A DNA stretch of 64,000 bases, taken from positions 248,001-312,000 of the forward strand of contig JAAVTG010000561.1 in assembly GCA_011947345.1 (NCBI GenBank). Reading direction: 5' to 3'. Below are positions 21,315 to 32,637 of the stretch, piece by piece. The first letter of the stretch is position 1, and each line of letters starts with the position of its first letter. This stretch comes from Phytophthora quininea. Taxonomy: Eukaryota; Oomycota; Peronosporomycetes; Peronosporales; Peronosporaceae. Below the pieces are notes generated by a model. It made no database searches and was not told where the DNA came from. It saw nothing but the letters and a program-made list of their open reading frames with translations. A program made the translations under genes and the position numbers.

Positions 21315-23595
21315 ATGTCCAGCCGGTGCGTGCGCAGCCCCAGCGGCCCCCAGCGGGAGTCCGTGCTGTCTACTTCCCCAGTATCTCTGCGGATGACCTG
21401 GCTAACTTGTGGCAATATTTCGCTTCTTTTCCCCGCAGGACAACGCCGAGATCGAGCGATCCGTGCTCTCCCAGGAGGTGGGTCATTTCGACTGGATCGG
21501 TTGCTGTTGCATAGGAATAACAGGATGCGCAATGAGTGCTACAATTAGGTGGAGTCGCTGCGCAACCGATTAGGCCTCCGACAGGTGGATGTGTCCAAGG
21601 AGTGCGGTGTGAACGCCAGTATGTTGTCCCAGTGGATGCTAGGCCGGTACAAGGGTAACGTCGGCCGAGTATGTAGACACGTAGTACTGTTCCCGGGAAA
21701 TTCGTGCAATTTTGCTAAAACTGTGTTGCAGATTAATGGCCTGATGGAGTCGTGGTTGATTCGGAGACGTGGAGGAAAACCCATGGACAAGAACATGATA
21801 CGTACGGAACACAGGAAAGTCGAAAAGCGCGAAAACTGTCTGACATGGGAATTTGCTATTTTGTTGCCGTAGTGTTCAGCTCGACGGCAAGCTCGCCAAA
21901 GCTTAAACGCCGACTAGAAGACATGAACGATCCGCTACAATCCGCAAGGAGGTGCGTACAGCGCCACGACAGAAAAGCGAGCACTGTTCTAACGGTATCG
22001 ATTGCTGTACTTAAAACAGGAAAGATGCCATGATTCTGGCCCAGAGGAGGATGTATAATTACCCGAAGGTATTTGCTGCTATTTATCGTTGATAATCAGG
22101 ATGATGAGCTCGATTGTTCATGCTAAAACGACTTGCCTTTCTCATTGCCAGTTTCCGACACAAGATACCGTTCTGATCCCCATTCGGCTCGATGTGGACG
22201 TTGAAGGATACCGATACATCGATTCCTTCTCATGGAACTCGTACGCGCTATTCTAGTGTTTCCTTTCCTTGGTTTGTTCCGAACTTTCTAATCGTTTGCA
22301 CTATTGATTCGTTGTTCGCAGGCTTGAGACCGATTTCACCTTTGAGACATTTGCTGCAGCACTCGTGAGAGATCTCGATCTTCCTGAGTGCTTTTACAAG
22401 CCGATTGCGAAATCGATCCAAGAGCAGGTGGAGAAGGCCCAAAAGGCTTTGCCTTGGCATGAAGCCGTCGCCGATGAGAGCTTGCATCCCATCTTCATCA
22501 ATCTGCGCCTCAACGATACTATATACATCGATCGGTTTGAGTGGGACTTGAACAACTCCAACAACTCTCCAGAGAGATTTGCGCAGTCTGTTTGCGAAGA
22601 TTTAGTAAGTTTGGTGCATTATCTTCACAACATAAAATTGATGAATTCGCTAAGTACTCACTATGCCTTTCTGTCTTGAATAGGGACTGAGCGGTGAATT
22701 TGAAGCCCAGATAGCGCTATCTATTCGTGAACAACTTCGTGACTACGCAAGGGTAAGCATCTCCTTTCTACTTTTGATAACCATTTCCTGCAACTAATGT
22801 TGGAAAACTACCTAGCTGATTCGCGAAGGGTTGAAGGATCGCGTCACCAGACTTCCACCCGTGACTGTTGCATTTCGAGATCGTCTTGATGCGGAGACGT
22901 GGGGACCATCCGTGAAGTATATTTTGGCCGAGGATATCCCGCAGCTAGAGCGTGAAGATTTCAAGCGTATGAGACCACAGTCACGCCCCACCCCCACAGT
23001 GATCACGCCGACAATATCTACAGTGAGGCCGAATCGTCCGCCCAAGCCAGTCAATACGTTCCTCATGTTTTGCAGGTAAACAGTTTTACGAGGCTTCCAC
23101 TGAATGGAAACGTTTGATTCAATCGTTGCGCAACGTCATCCATTTGCAGACAGTGGAGAAAGAAGATTATGGCGGAACATCCTACCACGAATGCTAAAGA
23201 CGCATCCAAGCTTCTTGGAGATATGTGGCAGAAAATGTCCGAGAAGGATCGCGCCAGGTGAGACGTGAGATTGTTGGAGATTTCGCGGGCATGAATGTTT
23301 TTACGAGCTCGCTACTACGTGCAGTTATATCCCGATGACCGAACTTGAAAACCAGCGCCGCATGAACGAATGGCGGCTGAAGGAGGGCGCTATGGCAGGC
23401 GGGGTTTCAACAGTGGCAATCACTCCGTCAGCGTCAACGCCAAGTCACACGCCCGCTGTGCCTGGAACTGCAGTCCTCGCTCCTCAAATCGCAGCTAGTA
23501 TTAATACCACCTCTATTGATGATGTCGACGAGGATGAGGAAGAAGATGAGGAGGACGAGGACGGAGATGAGAGCGCCAACAGCATCGTCATCTAA
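21315..23595 (+). CDS. SNF5/SMARCB1-type chromatin remodelling subunit with HTH and HMG-box modules, 12 exons
   Basis: Core subunit of a SWI/SNF-type complex. Exons: 21315-21380, 21439-21477, 21549-21668, 21732-21801, 21873-21951, 22020-22068, 22152-22240, 22322-22604, 22684-22752, 22816-23075, 23150-23257 and 23325-23595. All junctions are GT-AG and in phase, with no frame break. Domains in order: an N-terminal helix-turn-helix resembling lambda-repressor types (RQVDVSKECGVNASMLSQWM, then GRYKGN); the two SNF5 repeats (IPIRLDVDVEGYRYIDSF and INLRLNDTIYIDRFEW); an HMG box (PPKPVNTFLMFCRQWRKK to NEWRLKE); and an acidic tail. The start at 21315 is set by phase: only this ATG reads into DNAEIERS across the first intron. 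Confidence 0.88.
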
Positions 23596-23798
23596 GACGG
23601 AATTGATGCCTTTTACCCCGGTTATATTGTTGGCTCTTGATTTCACGACGATTCATCAGGGTCTAATGTGGGAGACAGCCTCCACTTGGACTGGTAGTAG
23701 TGATTCTCCAACTCAAATAGCGCTGATGAGATGTCGGAGCTCAAGTGGGAGATGTGTGCGTCCACATCATCACATCTGCAATACAATAATTAGCTCCA
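23596..23798. other. Short convergent spacer
   Basis: The 3' ends of SNF5 (plus) and MED22 (minus) face each other across about 200 bp. No other feature seen. Confidence 0.4.
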
Positions 23799-24162
23799 TT
23801 ATGCATCAGCTCCGGTCCAGATGGATCCCCACCGTTTAAGCAGGTCGTCTGACGTCGTATCGACGTTCTGACTCATGCCTTCAAAGTCTCCAAGTGCTAG
23901 CGACAATTTCATCTCGGACACGAGCTTCAGCAGGGACTCGCTGGCCTGGACCTGAGGGTATTACGGTGTCAGAAACCTTTCAGGCCTGGTGGATGGCGAT
24001 GCAGAGTGTTCGGACCAAAGTGGTGGCGTAGATGGAGCTCTGGAAGGACTCGCGTGTGGTGTTGGCCGAGTCCTTGATCTTTGCCGTCTTGATGAGCCCC
24101 TTGAAGTTCTCCACGAGCTTCTCCACGTTGTTGTCCAGCCGCTGCCGATACTCCTCCGCCAT
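23799..24162 (-). CDS. MED22: Mediator complex subunit 22 (MED22/Surf5)
   Basis: Small head-module subunit of Mediator. Two exons, 24162-24016 and 23951-23799, about 99 residues. The first carries YRQRLDNNVEKLVENFKGL followed by IKTAKIKD, the usual MED22 opening; the second carries VQASESLLKLVSEMKLSL and ends at GADA. The intron (24015-23952, 64 nt) has a weak donor, GTCCGA, but without it translation stops within a few codons, and the joined protein matches the family. No frame break. Confidence 0.82.
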
Positions 24163-24182
24163 GGTGTCGCTATGTGTCTGCG

Positions 24183-24307
24183 GGGTAGTGACTACCCACA
24201 ATTCGCAATGACTACCCAGACTCTTAAAACAGGACTACCTGGTAGATATTGTGTAGAATAGTCATTTCGGAATGACTATCGGGTAATCCTTTCCCCGAAG
24301 AATTACC
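24183..24307. repeat. Cluster of four short perfect inverted repeats, MITE-like or structured promoter
   Basis: Within 125 bp upstream of MED22 there are four hairpin-forming palindromes: GGGTAGT-g-ACTACCC (24183-24197), CTACC-t-GGTAG (24235-24245), ATAGTCATT-tcgg-AATGACTAT (24258-24279) and GGTAAT-14 nt-ATTACC (24282-24307). The first two share a GTAG/CTAC core. An imperfect direct repeat, ATTCGCAATGACTACC (24201-24216) and TTTCGGAATGACTATC (24265-24280), spans the element. Not coding. No terminal repeat or target-site duplication could be defined by eye. Confidence 0.55.
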
Positions 24308-24467
24308 ACAGTATCGCCATAATGTATAATAACAAGACAATCAGGAAACGTGCATGCTTCATGTCTTCATACATTCGCAGTCTTCGTGCTGTCTGTCTAC
24401 AGCAAGCATGCCCACAGGCTGAAGTTGCCTTTTTCGCTGATAACGGTCGATTCCAAAAACGGATCTT

Positions 24468-24495
24468 TTCGAGGTTTTTGTTGAAAAACCTCGAA
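24468..24495. repeat. Perfect 12-bp inverted repeat with 4-nt loop
   Basis: TTCGAGGTTTTT, loop GTTG, AAAAACCTCGAA. It lies between MED22 and the first V-ATPase gene, about 230 bp before the latter's start. It could be a hairpin in a leader transcript or a remnant of a mobile element. The rest of 24308-24722 shows no gene. Confidence 0.55.
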
Positions 24496-24721
24496 TCTAA
24501 AAGGGGGGCCCTTCCATCAAAGGCAGTTCTCCTACAGTCAGCTCAGGTACGGAAGCGCTGCACGCGGCGGGCTGCACCTCGGATGCTAGTGCTCGCTAGC
24601 AGTTATGCTCATTACCTCCATGTTACTAATATCCACAGCTTTCTAACCATGTATCTTATATTCTCTGTACCTCACTATCCACCCTACAATGACCTGCAGA
24701 AAACTTCGTAGATCTTCACAA

Positions 24722-25337
24722 CATGTTGGCGCAGCTGGTGGCAGACGTGTGTCCCTCGTCGGCGTCGTTCTTCGGCTTCATGGGCGTGGCCTCGGCGCTG
24801 GTGTTCGCCAGTACGTTGGTGTCGCTCTGCTTGTGGTGGTTTCGGTGGCTGTAGTCTGACTGTATGGGTTGTGTGTTGGTCCACGTTGGCAGATCTGGGC
24901 GCGGCGTACGGCACGGCCAAGTCGGGCGTGGGCATCGCGTCGATGGGCGTGATGCGGCCGGAGCTGGCCATGCGCAACATCATCCCCGTGGTCATGGCCG
25001 GTGTGCTGGGCATCTACGGCCTCATCGTGGCCGTGATCATCCAGGGCTCGATCGACCCGCCGAACGGCAACGCGCCCAAGTACGGCTCGTACACGGGCTT
25101 CGCGCACCTGGCGGCGGGTCTGTGCTGCGGTTTGAGCGGACTGGCGGCCGGCATGGCCATCGGCGTGGTGGGAGACGCGGGCGTGCGCGCCGTGGGGCAG
25201 CAGGAGAAGCTGTTCGTGAACATGATCCTGATCCTGATTTTCGCCGAGGCGCTGGGGCTGTACGGGCTGATTGTGGCGCTGATCCTGTCGCAGAAGAAGA
25301 GCGACTGCCCGTCGGAGTAAGGCTGGCAATGCTGTGA
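24722..25337 (+). repeat. Arm 1 of a 616-bp inverted repeat carrying a V-ATPase c gene
   Basis: Near-identical, in inverse orientation, to 25887-26502. One difference was found, in the intron (T at about 24832 against C in the other copy). Similarity begins one base before the ATG and ends 17 bases after the stop codon; outside these points the flanks are unrelated. Confidence 0.9.
24723..25320 (+). CDS. V-type proton ATPase proteolipid subunit c, copy 1
   Basis: Four-helix proteolipid forming the rotor ring of the vacuolar proton pump. Exons 24723-24810 and 24893-25320 around an 82-nt intron (GTACGT to GGCAG). The first helix starts [38 protein letters not shown] is the conserved helix-1/2 signature; the last helix, [19 protein letters not shown], holds the proton-binding glutamate. 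About 171 residues, normal for subunit c. The protein is identical to the convergent copy at 25904-26501. No frame break. Confidence 0.95.
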
Positions 25338-25886
25338 ACTCTCGACAGAAAGTTACAGGGGCGACAGGGCGAGCAGTTGGCGACGAGACTTTAATGTTGA
25401 AGGTGCTGCTCGTGTAATGGTGACGCTGACGCTCGGACTGGAGCTCGAGTTTTGTAGAGTTCTGTCCGAGTGAAAAGCAACTAATAACTCCGCATTTTCG
25501 TATTAAACCCTCGTACTACACGTAGTGTTTTGGTGTGTTGATGAAAACCTTCATTAGCTAGCTCAACGATAACACATTCCATGTCAGCTTTGTTGCCAAG
25601 CTTGACTAGCATAGCATAGCTGCTGCCTTCAACATGTCAGCACTCTGGAAATACTTGGTGAAGAAATACAACGCCCGCAGCTTCTTCACTTAAGTAATGC
25701 AGGGTTGTAGTATTGATAGCGTTAGCACTTGTCATTGAGTCAAAGAGCGTCGAGCTGGAATTGATCAGCTAGGGTGAAGCATCCGTCCGCACTTGTGTCG
25801 ACCCCGACGCTCTTCACAGCACCATTCTACCTCCTTCAAAAGCTATGAATACGGATAAAAAGCTGCCGCAGCTAGAGTCCTGTGGA
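25338..25886. other. 549-bp spacer between convergent V-ATPase c copies
   Basis: Contains the two different 3' flanks of the convergent genes. No coding or repeat feature recognised. It would form the loop of a transcript reading through both arms. Confidence 0.5.
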
Positions 25887-26502
25887 TCACAGCATTGCCA
25901 GCCTTACTCCGACGGGCAGTCGCTCTTCTTCTGCGACAGGATCAGCGCCACAATCAGCCCGTACAGCCCCAGCGCCTCGGCGAAAATCAGGATCAGGATC
26001 ATGTTCACGAACAGCTTCTCCTGCTGCCCCACGGCGCGCACGCCCGCGTCTCCCACCACGCCGATGGCCATGCCGGCCGCCAGTCCGCTCAAACCGCAGC
26101 ACAGACCCGCCGCCAGGTGCGCGAAGCCCGTGTACGAGCCGTACTTGGGCGCGTTGCCGTTCGGCGGGTCGATCGAGCCCTGGATGATCACGGCCACGAT
26201 GAGGCCGTAGATGCCCAGCACACCGGCCATGACCACGGGGATGATGTTGCGCATGGCCAGCTCCGGCCGCATCACGCCCATCGACGCGATGCCCACGCCC
26301 GACTTGGCCGTGCCGTACGCCGCGCCCAGATCTGCCAACGTGGACCAACACACAACCCATACAGTCAGACTACAGCCACCGAAACCACCGCAAGCAGAGC
26401 GACACCAACGTACTGGCGAACACCAGCGCCGAGGCCACGCCCATGAAGCCGAAGAACGACGCCGACGAGGGACACACGTCTGCCACCAGCTGCGCCAACA
26501 TG
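25887..26502 (-). repeat. Arm 2 of the 616-bp inverted repeat
   Basis: Reverse complement of 24722-25337 with a single mismatch found by eye, located in the intron. Arm lengths are equal, so no indel separates the copies, which is notable in a window where single-base deletions are common elsewhere. Confidence 0.9.
25904..26501 (-). CDS. V-type proton ATPase proteolipid subunit c, copy 2
   Basis: Exons 26501-26414 and 26331-25904. It encodes the same protein as copy 1, with an intron differing at one base. Tail-to-tail with copy 1. The upstream flank (from 26503) differs completely from that of copy 1, so the two copies are probably driven by different promoters. The short gap to TMEM260 (170 bp, divergent) must hold the promoters of both genes. 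Confidence 0.95.
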
Positions 26503-26670
26503 CTCGAGCTCTTCTTGCTAAGATCTCTATGGAGGAATGAGCTCGGTATACTTTGTTCAAGTCAGCGCTGAAGAGCCGCTCGATACGAGGTTTTATTCCG
26601 CTTCAAGCTGAGGTTTTTCCAAAGCGTATCTTTTGTGTTTCCTGCGACGTGTGAGAGTATAGCGTGCAAA

Positions 26671-29374
26671 ATGCCCTGGAAGCGGACGTTCGTGCTGGCC
26701 TTGCTGGTGTACGCGACTGGATGGCCGTTAGACCGACTTCCGGGAGGTGACAGCGGTGAACTATTGGCAGAGGCTTGTGTGGGAGGCGTGGCGCACCCGC
26801 CTGGCTATCCGTTGCTGCTCAGTCTGCTGCGGATCGTGCGATGGATTGGCGGAACATTATTCCCTGGAGTACACTTCGTACTGCTAGCCAACGCATTCAA
26901 CGCACTCTTGGCGGCGCTAGCAGCAGCGTGTGTGACACACTCTGTGCATTTGATCAAGCAGAGCGCAGAGATTGAAGCGGTTGCCGCTGGTATGGTGTTT
27001 GCACTGTCCAAACTGTCGTGGGAATACGCTCGAGGGATTGAAGTGTTTGGACTCAACAACTTGCTGGTTGGAGTGCTTCATGTACTGGTGGTTAAACATT
27101 TCAAGAGCCCGACGACCAAGAATGCCTGCTTTGGCGCATTTGTGCGGTCTGGGACTTGCAAATCAACATACGATTGGTAATGGTGGCTCGGCTTTCAGTT
27201 TGATGAAAAATAAGTTACTTATCCATTGAATGTTGATTTGTAGTGCTGTTTGAAGCGCCATACATTGCTTGGGTACTGATGACGCATTGGTTTCGGGTGC
27301 AAGACTTGATTTTAATCTCGATGGCGTGAGTCTTGCGCTGACAGCGAGTAAATACAAGTTATGATTCACGATTTGCTTTTGTGCGCAACAGATTTTGCGG
27401 TGGCCTGCTAGTATATCTGCAAACCATTTTGTCAGCGCAAGAAGCAACACCAGGATCATGGGGAGACACATCCACTTTCACTGGTATATATTTTCTTTAG
27501 CACGTACTCCGCTTGCTGCAAGTATTGATTTTTTAAATCTTTCATAGGCTTATCTGCACATGTGCGGCGGAAAGAATATGGAACCTTCCAACTCTCGCCT
27601 ATGCAAGGTGTTTCAGAGGTATGGTGCGTTGAATGCGATAGAGGTTTTGTTCAACAAATGTTGTTCCTGTTCCAGGGTTTGATGGTGCGCTTGCAAGTCT
27701 CCTTGACAGATTGTTTGGATGATTTGAGTTGGGCAGGCGCTGCATTAATATGCATCGGAGCTTTAACAGCCTTGGTGTTCAAACCACGTGAAAGCAGAAC
27801 TGTCCAGGTACGAAATCAATTTACACAAACCTTCACATTAATTACCGTGCATTTTTTGCAGAAACCTTCCACTTGGCAACGACGTGCAGTATTAGCCCAG
27901 ATATCGGCATTGCTGTGTTATCTACTGGTATTCCACTCCCTGGCAAACTTGCCGCTTGATGCTCCAATGCCTCGCGCAGTTTCGAGTCGCTTCAATATGC
28001 AACCGAACACTATCCTTGCGATTTGGTTTGGCCTCGGTTTGGGTGAAGCTGCACGAGGTGTGACATCAATAGTGAAGGCTAACGTCGTGTGGTCAAGAGT
28101 AATTCGCTATGCTGTCTGTGTTGCCCTGGTGACTACACAGTACCAGCGAAGCCAGCCTGTGGGCAATGTAAACTTACTTGGAGATTTGATCCGAGAGCAT
28201 GGTAAAGCCATTTTCGATGTGATGCCACGTGGCGCCGTACTATTATCCTACACCGATATCAATTGGAACGTCGCTCGCTACCTTCAGGTCCGTGCAGTGA
28301 AAGCTATGAGCAGAAGAGAACAATACTCGCCTAACGATCTAACTTTATTTATTGTTGATAGGCTTGCGAAGGCGTACGCCAAGATGTAACTCATTTAAAC
28401 CTCCAGCTGATGCCCTTTCCGTGGTTTCCTCGACAGCATGCATTATACCCGACGATCGCGTTTCCTCCAATTCGACATGATGCTTCTACTGCCAAAAACT
28501 CGACCGGCTACGCTCGGCTTCTGCACGAGTTTCTTGTTGCAAATATGGAGCAGCACGGTGATCACCTCTTCCTCGACTTGCATGCAGTTGTACGTCAATA
28601 AGCTGTTATTGTCTGTATCCAGCTTGTAAAAGACGCTAATTTGTGTGGTTTGGGACCTAGAACGATGCAGACATTGATTCAAGCGGCCGTTATCTTGGCT
28701 TTACCCTCACACCGAACGGCTTGGTTTGGAAAGTAAGCACGCCAATGACAAGTACCAAGGCTATCTACTCTCTCTGGAGTACCATACCTCAACCAGAAAC
28801 GCATTTTGCTCCAGGCGTACACCCTGCAGGGAGTTGGGAATTTGCAGTTGCTACCATCGCAAATGATGCGCGATATCAAAGTGGATTGTTCGCATTGAGT
28901 CACTGGCTGGAGCGTGGTCGAAGCGTACAACACGCGAGCGAAGCTGCCGAGTACGTGCTTGGACTGCACCGCGCATTGCAGTTGCTACGTCAAGTGGAGA
29001 CAGCTTTATCACGTGCTGGGAGCAAGTACGGCCTCACGTACGAAGTGTACGATTTATCCAAGAACACAGCTCTAGCAGCGATGCGATATACGGAAGGTCT
29101 CAAACTCATCAGCCCAGTGCTGACTCCACTCAAACAAGACATGCAACGGAAAGGAGCGCGTGCTCAAGAGGTGAAGAAGCTGCGAGAGCTTGAAAAGTTG
29201 ATGGAACAAGAAGCCACAACTTGGAAGCAGACTCGTCAACGAATTCAGAAGCTACTGCCCGACATGAAAGCGCACCACGACCAATACATCAATGCATTCA
29301 AGGAGTTTGTCAACGCAAAAGTCTCCAAACCGAACAGCAAGAGCAAGAAGAAACGACGGAAACACAAGAAGTAG
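26671..29374 (+). CDS. TMEM260: TMEM260-like membrane protein (DUF2723), putative protein O-mannosyltransferase, eight exons
   Basis: Multi-pass membrane protein. In vertebrates TMEM260 O-mannosylates IPT domains in the ER; the oomycete substrate is unknown. Exons: 26671-27176, 27244-27325, 27392-27483, 27548-27618, 27676-27807, 27862-28287, 28362-28589 and 28661-29374. Signatures: PGGDSGELLAEA near the N-terminus with VAHPPGYPL, then EYGTFQLSP, SRFNMQPN, DINWNVARYLQ, NLQLMPFPWF and NDADIDSSGRYLGFTL. The C-terminus is helical and strongly basic. Two introns (57 and 54 nt) are multiples of three without stops. One break near 27139-27142 needs two bases, probably from a T run, to restore GAFLCGL. 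The start at ATG 26671 is preferred to an upstream GTG. Confidence 0.86.
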
Positions 29375-29595
29375 CGCTGACAAGGTTGTCACACGTCGCA
29401 TGGAATTTGTTAAAACTGACATCTATACGAAACGTCAAACGATTTGCCTATACGAAATATAACAAAATCCTAGCCAATCGCTTGGTTCTGGATCGGTCGA
29501 AAGATACAGTCACGAAAGCCATCTCGGCGCGTCCATTTCCACGCTCCTCGTGCCCTCCCCAGCTACTCAGCGCTCTTACATACAGCATCTCCATC

Positions 29596-31079
<1,484 letters not shown>

Positions 31080-31212
31080 GCGAGGACTGACAGTCAAGCA
31101 ATGAGAAGCTCTCGTGGGCTTGCTATTCCAACTGCCATGATCCTGTGTGACCTATAACAATGAAAACCCGCAACCTATTGCATACTAGTATGAGCTTTAC
31201 ACAGCACCATGT

Positions 31213-32471
31213 TCATTTCACCGAGAAGAAAGAGCGCAAGTCGCGCTGCTTGGGCGGGCCGCTGTGTTTCTTGGCCTCTTTCTTAGCCTTGGCGACCTTC
31301 TCCGCCGCAGCCTTTTTCTTCTTCTCCTCCAGCTTCTTCTGGGCAGCCTTTTTCTCCTTTGCAACCTCCTCGGGCGTCAGCTCCACTTCCTCGTAAGTTT
31401 TCTCGGTCACCATGTAGCCTTGCTCGTTGATGCGCGTCTTCGTGACCAGCACTTGCCGTTTAGTTGAGATTTCCGGCACGACTTCCACCACGTCATCCTC
31501 CGAGTCAGAGCACTGTTTCTTCTTTGGGGATTCCTCCTCATCAGAGCCTTCTACCTTCTTCTTTGATTTCTTGGTTTCTGCTGGTGACGCGTTCAGCTTT
31601 CTCTTGACATTGCGGCCCTTAGGAGCAGGAGTGCTCGTCTTCTTTGGCGCTTCGTCCTCTTCATCATCATCATCACTGATGACTCTCTTGCTTCGTCCAT
31701 TACTCGACGATTTCTTCACAAACACCGGTGCGTCCGTCTCGTCGTCTTCTTCGTCGTCACTGTCAATGGTCAGCACATTGCTCATGGTGTCTGCAGTGAC
31801 CTTGACCTCTTTACTCGGCGTCGACTCTGCAGATTCACTCTTACTGCTGCTCTTGGCGCTGTTTTTGAACCCTGTTTTCCCACTGTTCTTAAAGAACGAC
31901 GTTTTATTGGTATGCGAGCTCTTCTTGGCCGTCTTGATGTTGTCAAACGCCGAGATAGTTTCTTCTCCTGCTCCTCTCCAAAGTCCTGTCTGGCGATGGC
32001 CTCTGGACACGCCACGCCGCTCAAATAGAGCGCCTTCGCTGCTGTCGTCAGCGGTAGATGCTTCTCCACTTTGCTAAAGACGTCGTTGCGGGTCTGACGC
32101 TCCTGGGCCCAGCAGGACGTTGCAATAGCCGATGTGTCATCTTCTGAGGCCTTGGACTGGCTGTAGAGTGCGTAAATCTGGCTGCAAATAACGTCCGAGG
32201 GTTTGTCACCATCCTCCACACTGAGACGAAGTGTTCTTGCCCTTGGGTCTCGCCTGGCGGCCGCCGTCTCGCTGTCATCGGCGTCTGAAGTGGAGGCATG
32301 CGTCACCACGACACGAAGGGCCTTGACGGTCGCGTTTGAAGAGCAGAATTGGGCCAAGGCTTCAGCACTGACACTGGGGGATACGTGAGAGCGCACACTG
32401 AGTGTACGGTACGACAACGGCTCGCCCGCGTCCAGCACGGCGGCGCTGATCTCCTCGAGACAGCGGTCCAT
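31213..32471 (-). CDS. POLD3: DNA polymerase delta subunit 3 (POLD3/Cdc27-like), one frameshift
   Basis: Accessory subunit of replicative polymerase delta. The N-terminal folded part (about residues 1-150) starts MDRCLEEISAAVL with LSYRTLSV. A long acidic/lysine-rich disordered region follows, then a coiled Lys/Glu/Ala stretch, and the last eight-residue core QRDLRSFF is a PCNA-interacting PIP box (Q-x-x-L-x-x-F-F) placed at the extreme C-terminus, as in Cdc27/POLD3. The frame breaks at a T3 run (31959-31961 on plus); one more base joins EQEKK to TISAFDNIK. The family call rests on architecture and the terminal PIP box. Confidence 0.78.
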
Positions 32472-32637
32472 CGCAACACGCCAAAACGTTGCCCTCCGCG
32501 TAGATACTAATTGTAATTTGTGTAATGTAACACAAAATAGAGGAAGTCAAAGTTGGCCAATCCAACTGGCTAGCAAAATCCTGTCGTTTATTGTCTACCC
32601 TTGTCTTGAGAGAGCAAGCGGTTTTAGGTCTCCTAAC

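Noticed and set aside
21047..21532. 161-codon minus-strand frame between PP4R3 and SNF5
   Set aside because: It overlaps SNF5 exons 1 and 2, has no recognisable domain and is not EVH1.
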